A DNA stretch of 64,000 bases from Gammaproteobacteria bacterium. GTDB taxonomy: Bacteria > Pseudomonadota > Gammaproteobacteria > JADZEE01. The notes under the pieces are model-generated. The model saw only the letters and a program-made list of their open reading frames with translations, was not told the origin of the DNA and searched no databases. A program made the translations under genes and the position numbers. The stretch covers positions 20,159 to 84,158 of the forward strand of contig JADZEE010000037.1 in NCBI GenBank assembly GCA_020850735.1. Direction: 5' to 3'. Below, in pieces: positions 28,512 through 37,247 of this stretch (the stretch's first letter is position 1; each line of letters starts with the position of its first letter).

Positions 28512-29927
28512 GTGTCCCCGATCCGGTCCGATTCGCCCCCGACACCGGGGCCGTTCCTCGCCGCCACGCGCGAGGTTTATACCGTTTCCCGGCTGAACGC
28601 CGAGGTCAGGGCGTTGCTGGAGAACGGCCTGCCACCGCTGTGGCTGGAGGGTGAAGTCTCGAATCTGTCGCGGCCGGCTTCGGGGCACCTGTATCTGTCG
28701 CTCAAGGACGACCAGGCGCAGGTGCGCTGCGCAATGTTTCGATCGCGCAACATCACGCTCGCCTTCGCGCCGGCGAACGGCATGCACGTACTGGTGCGTG
28801 CGCGCGCCGGGCTGTACGAGCCACGCGGGGAATTCCAGCTCGTGCTCGAACACATGGAGCCCGCCGGTGAGGGGGCGCTGCGACTCGCGTTCGAGGCGCT
28901 CAAGCGCAAGCTGGCGACCGAGGGTCTGTTTGCGGCACAACGCAAACGCCCGCTGCCCGCCTTCCCCCGCTGCCTCGGGGTCATCACCTCACCGACCGGC
29001 GCGGCCCTGCGCGACGTCCTGAGCGTCCTGCGGCGGCGCTTTCCGGCGCTGCCCGTGGTCGTCTATCCCGTGCCCGTGCAGGGCGGCGGCGCTGCAAACC
29101 GGATCGCGGCGATGATCGATCGCGCCTCGCAGCGCGCGGACTGCGACGTGCTGCTCGTCACCCGGGGCGGCGGCTCGCTCGAGGATCTGTGGGCGTTCAA
29201 CGAAGAAGTCGTGGCGCGGGCCATCGCCCGTTGCGCCGTGCCGGTGGTGAGCGGCGTCGGCCACGAGATCGATTTCACCATTGCCGACTTCGTCGCCGAC
29301 GTGCGCGCACCCACCCCCTCCGCCGCCGCCGAGCTGATCAGCCCCGATCGCACCGAGCTCGGCGCCGTTTGCCGTACGCTCGAACAGCGCCTGATCCGGG
29401 CCTGGGCGGCCGCCGCGATGCGCTGCGGGGAACGCTTGCGCCACGTGTCACGCCGTCTGCTCCATCCCGGACGCCGGATCGAGCAGTTCGCCCAGCGTCT
29501 CGATGAGCTCAGCGCGCGCCATGCGCGTGCGCTACGCGCACGGCTGCGCGAACGCGGCGCGGCCCTGGGCGGGTTGCGGCTGCGACTGCGCCAGGCGAGC
29601 CCGGGACGCGCGACCGAACGCCTGCGCACGCGGCTGAATCAGGATGCACGGGAGCTGCTGCGCGGGATGCACGCGCGCCGGCAAACCCTGGTGGCGCGGG
29701 TGGAGGCCATGGGCCGGACGCTGCACGCGGTCAGTCCGCCTGCAACCCTGGCCCGCGGCTACGCCATCGTCACGCGCAGGGGCACGGGTACCATCGTGCG
29801 TGACGCGACCACGGTCACACCCGGCGAGCTCATCAGTGCCCGGCTGGCCCGGGGAACGCTCGACGCCCGGATCGAGCGCAGCCGTGACGACACGGACGAG
29901 GCGGCGCCGGGACACGAGCGGCGCTGA
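28512..29927 (+). CDS. xseA: Exodeoxyribonuclease VII large subunit
   Basis: This is the large subunit of a single-strand-specific exonuclease. It has 471 residues from a GTG at 28512; the frame runs further upstream only as antisense of guaB. An N-terminal OB fold ([34 protein letters not shown]) is followed by the catalytic domain ([55 protein letters not shown]) and a C-terminal coiled coil. The small subunit xseB is not adjacent. Confidence 0.95.
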   Translation: MSPIRSDSPPTPGPFLAATREVYTVSRLNAEVRALLENGLPPLWLEGEVSNLSRPASGHLYLSLKDDQAQVRCAMFRSRNITLAFAPANGMHVLVRARAGLYEPRGEFQLVLEHMEPAGEGALRLAFEALKRKLATEGLFAAQRKRPLPAFPRCLGVITSPTGAALRDVLSVLRRRFPALPVVVYPVPVQGGGAANRIAAMIDRASQRADCDVLLVTRGGGSLEDLWAFNEEVVARAIARCAVPVVSGVGHEIDFTIADFVADVRAPTPSAAAELISPDRTELGAVCRTLEQRLIRAWAAAAMRCGERLRHVSRRLLHPGRRIEQFAQRLDELSARHARALRARLRERGAALGGLRLRLRQASPGRATERLRTRLNQDARELLRGMHARRQTLVARVEAMGRTLHAVSPPATLARGYAIVTRRGTGTIVRDATTVTPGELISARLARGTLDARIERSRDDTDEAAPGHERR

Positions 29928-29939
29928 GGACGCCCGGGC

Positions 29940-30722
29940 TCACCCGCGACCGTAGCGCAACGCGTACCAGACCAGACCGAGCAGCTCGTGCAGGGCATCG
30001 CGGCTGGCCTGGAGCGCCGACGCGTCGGGCAGCCAGTCGAGCAGGGGGTGGAATGGCCGGTCGACCGACAGGTAGCCGGTCGCAGCCGGGATCACCGTCA
30101 GCCCCTGGGCCGCGAAGGCCCGCTGCGCCCGCAGCATGTGCGCCGCGTGGGTCACCAGCACGATGCGGTCGATCCGTGCCGCTCGCAGTATGGCCGCGCT
30201 CTCGCGGGCGTTCTCGGCCGTATTGCGGCTGCCGGTCTCCGTCCAGGCGACCGGCGTTGCGAATTCGCGCTCCAGCACGCCCCGCATCAGTGTGGCTTCG
30301 GCGACTGCCGCACCGAAGATGACACCACCGCTGACCAGAACGGGCCTGGGCCAGCGCCGGTACAGCAGCGCAGCGTAACGCAGGCGCTGCAGGGTGGTGC
30401 TGGAAACGGTATCGCCGCCGTACTCCGGAGCATCCCTGACCCGTCCCCCGCCCAGCACGACGATGGCCTGTGCCGAGGCCGCGGCGCCTGGCGCCACGGC
30501 CGCCGGGGCCCCTTCCACCGCCGCGGCCAGAGCGCGTGCAGTGACCGGCAGGGCGACAGTCCACAACAGCAGTGTGCCGAAGGTGGCGATCGCCGCTGCG
30601 CCGCGCCAGCCCCGGCGCAGCGCCAGCAGCCCCGCGGCCACGACGACCGCGTTCAGACCCGGCGGTAACAACAGCGCCTTGAAGAGGTAATTCAACAGCG
30701 GCTCGAGATCGAATGCGCTCAA
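29940..30722 (-). CDS. YdcF-like DUF218 membrane protein
   Basis: A 260-residue protein with two N-terminal hydrophobic helices ([35 protein letters not shown]) and a DUF218/YdcF domain with [25 protein letters not shown] and [12 protein letters not shown]. Relatives include SanA/ElyC, which are linked to envelope integrity, but the biochemical role is not known. It overlaps the lipB stop by 4 bp and is convergent with xseA, 12 bp away. Confidence 0.88.
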   Translation of the reverse strand: MSAFDLEPLLNYLFKALLLPPGLNAVVVAAGLLALRRGWRGAAAIATFGTLLLWTVALPVTARALAAAVEGAPAAVAPGAAASAQAIVVLGGGRVRDAPEYGGDTVSSTTLQRLRYAALLYRRWPRPVLVSGGVIFGAAVAEATLMRGVLEREFATPVAWTETGSRNTAENARESAAILRAARIDRIVLVTHAAHMLRAQRAFAAQGLTVIPAATGYLSVDRPFHPLLDWLPDASALQASRDALHELLGLVWYALRYGRG

Positions 30723-31357
30723 GCGGGCAGACGCTCCGGCGACCGCTGCCGGCCGGCGAACCGTTTCAGCAGTTGCCCGGCCACCTGCCGTCCCCAGTCG
30801 GCGGCCGAGCCGCTGACACCGAGATCGCGCAAGCGGGTCACCGCAAGGCCGGGATATCCGCAGGGATCGATGCCGGCGAACGGCTGCAGATCGAGATCGA
30901 CGTTGAGCGCGAGGCCGTGGTACGAGCAGCCACCGCGCACGCGTAACCCGAGCGACGCGATCTTGGCCCCGGCAACATAGACACCGGGTGCCCCCGCACG
31001 CCGTGCAGCGCCGACGCCGGCGCCATCCAGCGCAGCGATGACCGCATCCTCCAGCAGGCGCACGAGCTCACGCACACCCAGTCCCAGCCGGCGCAGGTCG
31101 ATCAGCACGTAAACCACGGCCTGCCCCGGACCGTGGTAGGTCACCTGGCCACCGCGGTCGCACCTCACCACCGGAATGGCGCCGGCATCGAGCACGTGCC
31201 CGGCACGCCCGCCCAGTCCCAGCGTGTACACCGGCGGGTGCTCGAGCAACCAGATTTCGTCGGCGGAATCGGGGTCGCGCGCGGCGGTGAGCTGCTGCAT
31301 GGCCCGCCAGGTGGGCTCATACTCGACCCGGCCGAGCTCACGGACGATCGGTGTCAC
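30719..31357 (-). CDS. lipB: Lipoyl(octanoyl) transferase
   Basis: LipB moves the octanoyl group from acyl carrier protein to lipoyl domains such as SucB. It has 212 residues. The start is a GTG overlapping the ybeD stop (GTGA). Motifs are [36 protein letters not shown] (catalytic Lys in AKIAS) and [13 protein letters not shown]. The catalytic Cys is in [10 protein letters not shown]. The order ybeD-lipB is conserved; lipA is not in the window. Confidence 0.96.
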   Translation of the reverse strand: MTPIVRELGRVEYEPTWRAMQQLTAARDPDSADEIWLLEHPPVYTLGLGGRAGHVLDAGAIPVVRCDRGGQVTYHGPGQAVVYVLIDLRRLGLGVRELVRLLEDAVIAALDGAGVGAARRAGAPGVYVAGAKIASLGLRVRGGCSYHGLALNVDLDLQPFAGIDPCGYPGLAVTRLRDLGVSGSAADWGRQVAGQLLKRFAGRQRSPERLPA

Positions 31358-31626
31358 AGCGCCATGACGACGTGTTCGTGGCCGCTCAGCTCGCGGTATA
31401 TGGCGTCCAGCTGGGCACGGCTGTGCGCGGTGATGGTGACCGTGACCGACACGTAGCTGCCGGCACGGCTGTCGCGGTGACTGACGTCGTCGATGTCGTG
31501 TTCGGCGACGTGGCGGCGGATGATGTCGAGTACGAGCCCGCTGAAATCCGCGCGGCTGCGGCCCATGGCCTTGATCGGAAAGCTGCACGGAAACTGCAGC
31601 AGTGAATCGCCGTCAGCGACGGACAT
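31354..31626 (-). CDS. ybeD: YbeD/DUF493 family protein
   Basis: A 90-residue ACT-like small protein of unknown function, found next to lipB in many gammaproteobacteria. It starts [19 protein letters not shown] at the ATG at 31626 and ends with [18 protein letters not shown]. The longer upstream frame has no family support. It is translationally coupled to lipB. Confidence 0.92.
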   Translation of the reverse strand: MSVADGDSLLQFPCSFPIKAMGRSRADFSGLVLDIIRRHVAEHDIDDVSHRDSRAGSYVSVTVTITAHSRAQLDAIYRELSGHEHVVMAL

Positions 31627-31964
31627 GAACACCACCCCTCGGATCGCGCCCGACGAACGGGCACCACCGGCATGCTGCGCGACGACCGGGCGCTGGCGGA
31701 CCCGGATGAAACGCTCGCCGACGGCGCACCGGTCGCGCACACCGTCGTGCGCGAGACCGTAAGAGGTCCGGCGCGGTGTGTCAACGAAGCACGGCCGGGC
31801 GGGCACCCGGCGCGGGAAGCTCAAGATTGGCGGAAAATTGACGAAAAACCTCTGAAGGCGGTCCGGGCGAGACCGCGGCAACGCCCGCGGACTTTCGCGC
31901 GGCGCATGCGATGCCTTAGAATATCAAGAACTTGAACGTGGAATGTTGAGGCAGGGAGACCTGA
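31627..31964. other. Intergenic region between divergent ybeD and a small membrane-protein gene
   Basis: About 340 bp with no accepted gene. The only promoter-like element is TAGAAT (31917-31922), with a poor -35 (TTCGCG, 17 bp upstream), facing the small membrane-protein gene. A promoter for ybeD-lipB should also lie here, but I cannot place it. Confidence 0.5.
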
Positions 31965-32132
31965 ATGGACGTGGAAGACATCGTCTTTGCAGTGTGCTAC
32001 CTCGCGGCGATCGTCGTCGTCGTCCTGCACTACACGGGATGGCTGGAGGAACGCAACCTGAACTGGATCGTCTTCGCGGTGGCAGCACCGATCTTCGTGT
32101 GGCCCCTCGGCAGACTGCTGACGTTCTGGTAA
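31965..32132 (+). CDS. Small two-helix membrane protein (55 aa), hypothetical
   Basis: A 55-codon frame, ATG to TAA, preceded by GCAGGGAGACCTGA. It has two hydrophobic segments (IVFAVCYLAAIVVVVL and WIVFAVAAPIFVWPLG) separated by a charged turn (GWLEERNLN), then LLTFW. The hydrophobic pattern, ribosome-binding site and codon choice support a real gene. I recognise no family. It is isolated between ybeD and sixA (opposite strand). Confidence 0.65.
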   Translation: MDVEDIVFAVCYLAAIVVVVLHYTGWLEERNLNWIVFAVAAPIFVWPLGRLLTFW

Positions 32133-32157
32133 CCGATACATTTCGCCGGCCGCGCTT

Positions 32158-32685
32158 TCACTCCGCGAGTTTTCTTGGCCGCATGACCCGTACGCAGCGG
32201 GCCGTGCCCGCGGACAGTCGCTGCCAGTGTGCCGGCATGTGCAGGCAGGCCACCGCTGCCGTCGGCATGGGTTTGGCCGGCTCGACGTCCGCTGGCAACG
32301 CGCCGCCGCTGAGATACCGCAGCAGCTCTTCCAGGCCGGGATTGTGTCCGACCAGCAGCACGCGCTGCGCCGAATCCGGCATCTTTCCGAGCACCGCGAG
32401 CAGCGTCGCCAGCGACGCGGCGTAAACAAGTGGCTCCCACAGCACCTGCGGCTTGGGCTCGGGGAGCATCGCCAGGACGGCGAGCGTCGTCGCGCGCGCG
32501 CGCGCGGCCGGCGAGCTGACGACGAGGTCCGGTACCAGACCTGCCCGGACCAGCCAGCCGCCCACACGCGGCGCGTCGCGCCGGCCACGCGCCGACAAGG
32601 GTCGATCGAAATCGATCTCCGAAGCGCTGTCCCAGTCGCTTTTCGCGTGTCTCATCAGCACCAATGTGCGTTGCGCATCGTGCAT
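32158..32685 (-). CDS. sixA: Phosphohistidine phosphatase SixA-like
   Basis: A 175-residue histidine phosphatase with the RHG motif as LVLMRHAKSDW near the N-terminus, the second catalytic His in VLLVGHNPGLEELL, and LVVSSPAARARATTL between them. SixA removes phosphate from phosphohistidine, for example in the nitrogen phosphotransferase system. The ATG at 32685 (MHDAQRTL) is chosen over a longer frame that runs into the divergent ABC gene. Confidence 0.9.
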   Translation of the reverse strand: MHDAQRTLVLMRHAKSDWDSASEIDFDRPLSARGRRDAPRVGGWLVRAGLVPDLVVSSPAARARATTLAVLAMLPEPKPQVLWEPLVYAASLATLLAVLGKMPDSAQRVLLVGHNPGLEELLRYLSGGALPADVEPAKPMPTAAVACLHMPAHWQRLSAGTARCVRVMRPRKLAE

Positions 32686-32779
32686 TTCTCGTCCCTTTGT
32701 GCCGGCGCGGGTCGCGCGCCGGGGCGCGACGGCCCATTGTAGTAAGATCCGGGTTCTTTCCCGAGCCCCGTTCGTTCCC

Positions 32780-33721
32780 ATGCACGCGCTGGAAATCGCC
32801 GGCCTGCGCAAAACCTACGACAGTGGCCTGCAGGCCCTCAGAGGCATCGATCTCACCGTCGCCCAAGGTGATTTCTTCGCCCTGCTCGGCCCGAACGGCG
32901 CCGGCAAGTCCACCACGATCGGCATCGTCACCTCGCTGGTAACCAAGACGGACGGGCGGATCGCGGTGTTCGGCCACGACATCGACCGCGAGCTGGAAGC
33001 GGCGAAATCGTGCATCGGACTGGTACCGCAGGAGATCAACTTCGCCCTGTTCGAACCGGTGCTGGAAATCGTCGTCAACCAGGCGGGCTATTACGGCATA
33101 CCGCGCCGGCGCGCCCTGGAACGGGCGCGACTGTGCCTGGGAGAGCTCGGACTGTGGGATCGGCGCGCGCACCAGTCGCGCACGCTTTCCGGGGGCTTGA
33201 AGCGCCGGCTCATGATCGCGCGGGCGCTGCTGCACGAACCCCGTCTGCTCATACTCGATGAACCGACCGCCGGCGTGGACATCGAGTCCCGACGGGCGAT
33301 GTGGTCGTTCCTGCGCGAAATCAACCGTGCCGGCACGACCATCATCCTCACGACCCACTACCTGGAAGAGGCCGAGACGCTGTGCCGGAACATCGCCATC
33401 ATCGACGACGGCCGCATCATCGAAAACACGGCGATGAGGGATCTGCTGGGCAAGCTGCACACCGAAACTTTCGTGCTCGATCTGCGTGACCCGGCGGTGG
33501 ATCTGCCGGCCGCCCCCGGTTACGAGCTGAGACTGGTCGACTCCCGCACCGTGGAAGCCGACGTGAGCAAGGAACGCAGCATGAACGCTTTGTTCGCCGC
33601 TTTGTCCGCGCACGGCCTCGAGGTCGTCAGCATGCGCAACAAGACCAATCGTCTCGAGGAGCTGTTCGTGCGCCTGCTGTCCGCCACGCCGGGAGTCGGC
33701 CGCGAGAACACGAAGGCATGA
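32780..33721 (+). CDS. yadG: ABC-2 type exporter ATP-binding protein (YadG-like)
   Basis: A 313-residue ATPase. Walker A is GPNGAGKST, the Q-loop is around GLVPQEINFALFEPV, the signature is RTLSGGLKRRLMIARAL, Walker B is LLILDEPTAGVD, and the switch His is in IILTTHYLEEAE. It is the length of YadG. The start is the ATG at 32780 (MHALEIAGLRK). Its stop overlaps the start of the permease gene by 4 bp. The substrate is unknown. Confidence 0.94.
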   Translation: MHALEIAGLRKTYDSGLQALRGIDLTVAQGDFFALLGPNGAGKSTTIGIVTSLVTKTDGRIAVFGHDIDRELEAAKSCIGLVPQEINFALFEPVLEIVVNQAGYYGIPRRRALERARLCLGELGLWDRRAHQSRTLSGGLKRRLMIARALLHEPRLLILDEPTAGVDIESRRAMWSFLREINRAGTTIILTTHYLEEAETLCRNIAIIDDGRIIENTAMRDLLGKLHTETFVLDLRDPAVDLPAAPGYELRLVDSRTVEADVSKERSMNALFAALSAHGLEVVSMRNKTNRLEELFVRLLSATPGVGRENTKA

Positions 33722-34491
33722 ACGCCAGACTTTACTGGATCGCCTACCAGACGATTGTCATCAAGGAGGTGAGCCGCTTCATGCGCATCTGGCTGCAGAC
33801 CGTACTGCCACCGGCAATCACCATGGCTCTGTACTTCGTCATATTCGGCACCCTGATCGGGGCCCGGGTCGGCTCGATGAGCGGGATCAGTTACGTTCAG
33901 TTCATCGCGCCGGGCCTCATCATGATGGCGGTGATCACCAATTCCTACTCAAACGTCGTGTCCTCGTTTTTCGGTTCGAAGTATCAGAAGCACCTCGAGG
34001 AGATGCTCGTCGCGCCGATCCCGAACTACGTGATCCTGTGCGGTTACGTCACCGGCGGTGCTCTGCGCGGCGTGATCGTGGGCACGGTGGTCACACTCGT
34101 CGCGCTCGCGTTCACCAGCCTGCACGTGAAGTCGCCCGTGACCGTGCTCGCGGTCGTGGTGCTGACGGCGATACTGTTTTCGCTGGCCGGGTTGATCAAT
34201 GCGATTTTCGCCCGCAAATTCGACGATATCTCGATCGTGCCTACTTTCGTGCTGACGCCGATGATCTATCTCGGCGGTGTGTTCTATTCGGTGGATCTGT
34301 TGCCCCCGTTCTGGCGGCACCTTTCGATGGCGAACCCGATCCTGTACGTGGTCAACGCCTTCCGCCACGGCATGCTCGGCGTATCCGACGTCAGTATCGG
34401 CGCGGCGTTCGTCATCGTGATCGCGGTGACGGTCGTACTTTTCGCGCTCGGCCTGTTGCTGCTCGAGCGCGGCACGGGCATCAAGACCTGA
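33718..34491 (+). CDS. yadH: ABC-2 type transporter permease (YadH-like)
   Basis: A 257-residue inner-membrane protein with about six helices (for example TMALYFVIFGTLIGA, VLAVVVLTAILFSLAG, VIAVTVVLFALGLLLLE). The conserved ABC-2 permease loop FSMANPILY-type sequence is HLSMANPILYVVNAFRHG. The MNARLYWIAYQTIVIKEV start and length match YadH. It forms an exporter with the upstream ATPase. It is convergent with queD. Confidence 0.94.
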   Translation: MNARLYWIAYQTIVIKEVSRFMRIWLQTVLPPAITMALYFVIFGTLIGARVGSMSGISYVQFIAPGLIMMAVITNSYSNVVSSFFGSKYQKHLEEMLVAPIPNYVILCGYVTGGALRGVIVGTVVTLVALAFTSLHVKSPVTVLAVVVLTAILFSLAGLINAIFARKFDDISIVPTFVLTPMIYLGGVFYSVDLLPPFWRHLSMANPILYVVNAFRHGMLGVSDVSIGAAFVIVIAVTVVLFALGLLLLERGTGIKT

Positions 34492-34522
34492 ACAGCCGCG
34501 CAGCCATCGCCGCGCCGGACCT

Positions 34523-34891
34523 TCAGCCGACTTCGTCTTCGCCCGCGTAGCTGGCGCCGGCGGTGCAGGTCTCGCGCACGACGATGCGCGCGAGCTGCGG
34601 GAGACTCGGGGCGAGCTCACGCCAAATCCAGCGCGCAAGCTGCTCGCTGGTTGGATTTTCGAGCCCGACGACGTCGTTGAGATAGTGATGATCGAGTCGC
34701 TCGTGCAAGGGCGCGAACGCGGCGGCAATGTCTGCGAAATCCATCACCCAGCCGGTGTGCGGGTCGAGCGCCCCGGAGACGTACACACTCACCACGAACG
34801 AGTGCCCGTGCAGCCTGGCGCATTTGTGGCCGGGCGGCACATTCGGCAGCCGGTGTGCGGCCTCGAGTCTGAACTCCTTGAAAATCTCCAC
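34523..34891 (-). CDS. queD: 6-carboxytetrahydropterin synthase
   Basis: QueD makes 6-carboxytetrahydropterin from dihydroneopterin triphosphate in queuosine synthesis. It has 122 residues. The zinc ligands are His in LEAAHRL and the pair in LHGHSFVV; the catalytic Cys is in [19 protein letters not shown] and [13 protein letters not shown] are also conserved. It follows the FG-GAP gene by 12 bp on the same strand. No queC, queE or queF is adjacent. Confidence 0.95.
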   Translation of the reverse strand: MEIFKEFRLEAAHRLPNVPPGHKCARLHGHSFVVSVYVSGALDPHTGWVMDFADIAAAFAPLHERLDHHYLNDVVGLENPTSEQLARWIWRELAPSLPQLARIVVRETCTAGASYAGEDEVG

Positions 34892-34903
34892 GACGCACCC
34901 GGC

Positions 34904-36310
34904 TCAACGGCACTCGTAGCGGTGATCGACATAGAACCGTTTCGGCGTCCCGGGCTCCCTGCGCCCTGACGCGGGATCGGTCGCGGCCGGTTCGCGCAGC
35001 GGGTAGTACCGGTCGAAGCCGTCAGGCTGCCAGCGGGTCACCGTGCCGTTGCCCCAGTAGACGACCACCAAATCGATCTGCAGGAGCTGACCGAGGCCGA
35101 GCGTCACACTCGCGGGCTGCGACTGTTGCCGGCTGATCCGCCCGCCATCTCTGCGGATGGCGACGACGGTGGCATCGAGCGCGGCGGCGCCGGCCGTGTC
35201 GCGCAGATCGATGCCCAGCCAGTGATTGGGCGTTTCACTCAAGTTGCGCAGAGCGACGACATTGCCATCGTCGGCGACGAGGACGACATCCACTCGGCCG
35301 TCGCGGTCGAAATCGGCGGTCGACACACTGCGCGGGACCGGAACCGGCGCACCCCGTACCGTCACCGGAACGGCCGGCGCGTATCCGAGCACGCCGCCCC
35401 GGGCGATCTCGATGCCGCCGCCACCGACGAGGAGCAGATCCGTGAAACCGTCACCGTCGTAATCCAGCAGCGCCCGCGGCGCCTGCGCCGCCGCGGCCAC
35501 CGGCGCCGTCGTGAATCTCAGCGCGCCGCCATTTCGCAGCAGCAGGGGGCTGGAACCGTCGCCCGCACCCAGGAGCAGATCGGTATCGCCGTCGGCGTCG
35601 AGGTCCGCAGCGCCGATCGCGAAGGCGATCCCGTCGGCGATCGGCGCCGGCAATGGCGAAAAGCTGCCGTCACCGCCGTTTACGAGCAGTGCCACGACGC
35701 CGTCCGGGGCGACGAGCACGGCGTCGAGATCGCCGTCCGCGTCCGCATCCAGCAGCAGGCCGTCGCGCGCGGCCGGCAAAGGTGCGCCGACCGCCGTGAG
35801 GATCGCGGTGGCGTGGGCGCCATTCAGCCAGATCCGGCTGCCCGCGGCAGCGAGCTCGATGACGTCCGGGTCGCCGTCACCATCGAGGTCACCGACCAGC
35901 ACACCCGATGCTATGGCCGGCGGCGCCGGCGGCGAACGGCGCGGTTCGAAGCTGCCGTCCGCCCGCTGGAGCAGCAACAGCCAACCGTCGCTGCGGCGCA
36001 AGAGCAGATCGACGCGGCCATTACCATCGAAATCTGCGGGTGTGGCGAGTATGTCCCCGGGCGCGGCGCGGGCAACCGCGTGCGCCGTCCACCCGGAAAC
36101 TGGGTCACGTCGCGCGACCGCGATTTCGTCCCGGGCGAGCAGTACCAGCTCATCACCAGCCTGGCCGTCGATTTCGGCCACGCGGGCGCTCGTCACTCCG
36201 GCACCGGCCGCGAGGACGGTCTCGCCCGCAGCCTCCAGGCGTGGTGCAGGCGCCGCGACGAGCGCAGCCGGCACGGTAGCGAGCAGGCACGCACCGATCG
36301 CCGCGCGCAT
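34904..36310 (-). CDS. Exported FG-GAP/VCBS-repeat protein with UnbV-like C-terminus
   Basis: A 468-residue secreted protein from the ATG at 36310, with a signal peptide (IGACLLATVPAALVAAPAP). Tandem FG-GAP/VCBS blades follow, with calcium-binding-like DxDGDGxxD loops (GDLDGDGDPDVIEL, LDADADGDLDAVLV, ADLDADGDTDLLLG, DYDGDGFTDLLLV, ADFDRDGRVDVVLV). The C-terminal part (NHWLGIDLRDT, then VTLGLGQLLQIDLVVVYWG) resembles the ASPIC/UnbV domain. Role unknown. It lies 32 bp after dat and 12 bp before queD, so it is probably co-transcribed with the cell-wall operon. Confidence 0.85.
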   Translation of the reverse strand: MRAAIGACLLATVPAALVAAPAPRLEAAGETVLAAGAGVTSARVAEIDGQAGDELVLLARDEIAVARRDPVSGWTAHAVARAAPGDILATPADFDGNGRVDLLLRRSDGWLLLLQRADGSFEPRRSPPAPPAIASGVLVGDLDGDGDPDVIELAAAGSRIWLNGAHATAILTAVGAPLPAARDGLLLDADADGDLDAVLVAPDGVVALLVNGGDGSFSPLPAPIADGIAFAIGAADLDADGDTDLLLGAGDGSSPLLLRNGGALRFTTAPVAAAAQAPRALLDYDGDGFTDLLLVGGGGIEIARGGVLGYAPAVPVTVRGAPVPVPRSVSTADFDRDGRVDVVLVADDGNVVALRNLSETPNHWLGIDLRDTAGAAALDATVVAIRRDGGRISRQQSQPASVTLGLGQLLQIDLVVVYWGNGTVTRWQPDGFDRYYPLREPAATDPASGRREPGTPKRFYVDHRYECR

Positions 36311-36342
36311 CGATACTTCGCCCGGGCGTCTGCGGCGCAGAC

Positions 36343-37230
36343 TCACGCGGATCCGGATCCGGCGGTTCCGCGTGCAGCGTCGCGCGCGACCGCTCCGGAA
36401 CACTGCGCCTTGTAGCCGGCGTAAAGGGCGACGACCCGCGTCCATAGCGATCCGGGACAGACCGGGCCGACCGCCTGTCCGTCGAGGGTCGCGACCGGCA
36501 GGATCTCGCGGGTCGAACTCGTCAACCAGATCTCGTCCGCACGTTGCAGATCCGGTGCTGCGATTTCCTGCTCCACGCACGGCACCGCATGCGTGCGCAG
36601 GAGCTCGAGCACGAGGGCACGAGTCACGCCCGGCAGGATCCGGTGCGAGCACGGCGGTGTGCGCACCAAGCCGTCATTGACTACGAACACATTGGAAGCA
36701 GCGCCCTCGGTCACGAAACCATCGCGAACCAGGATGGCCTCATAGGCACCGCGCGCCGCCGCGCGCTGGCGCAAAAGTACGTTCGCGAGCAAGGCCGTGG
36801 CCTTGACGTCACACATCTGCCAGCGGGTGTCGGTGTCGGTTACGGCGGCGACCGGTTCGGCGGCGTGTGCGATCAGCGGCCGGCTCATCACCAGCACCGT
36901 CGGTTCGATCGGCTCCGAGAGCGCATGCTCGCGCTCGGCAACGCCGCGTGTGACCTGGATATAGACGCTCTGATCACCGCCGCCGTTGCGCGCGATCAGG
37001 CGCTGCACGATGCCCAGCCATTGGTTCGCCGGGTATGGGTTGCACAGCCCGATGGCCGCGATACTGCGCTCCAGGCGGCGCATGTGCTCGTCCCACAGGA
37101 ACGGGAGCCCGTCATAAACGGGAATGACTTCATAGACCGCATCCCCGAAGATGAATCCGCGATCGAGCACCGAAACCCGGGCTTGTTCGCGCGCGATGGT
37201 CTCGCCGTTGAGATAGACGTAAAGCACCAC
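36343..37230 (-). CDS. dat: D-amino-acid transaminase (fold IV, PLP)
   Basis: A 295-residue fold-type IV aminotransferase giving D-alanine/D-glutamate for peptidoglycan. It starts VYLNGETIAREQARVSVLDRGFIFGDAVYEV. That segment is split here as LNGETIAREQA and DRGFIFGDAVYE, both typical of the D-type enzyme. The PLP lysine is in MCDVKATALLANVL. ASNVFVVNDGLVRTPP is the family C-terminal signature. The neighbouring dacA (D-Ala carboxypeptidase) supports this over the branched-chain enzyme. Confidence 0.92.
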   Translation of the reverse strand: MVLYVYLNGETIAREQARVSVLDRGFIFGDAVYEVIPVYDGLPFLWDEHMRRLERSIAAIGLCNPYPANQWLGIVQRLIARNGGGDQSVYIQVTRGVAEREHALSEPIEPTVLVMSRPLIAHAAEPVAAVTDTDTRWQMCDVKATALLANVLLRQRAAARGAYEAILVRDGFVTEGAASNVFVVNDGLVRTPPCSHRILPGVTRALVLELLRTHAVPCVEQEIAAPDLQRADEIWLTSSTREILPVATLDGQAVGPVCPGSLWTRVVALYAGYKAQCSGAVARDAARGTAGSGSA

Positions 37231-37247
37231 GTTCTCCCGTGTCGGAC

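Noticed and set aside
35126..36415. Long plus-strand frame opposite the FG-GAP gene (429 codons)
   Set aside because: Repetitive antisense of the Asp-rich blades; no independent evidence.
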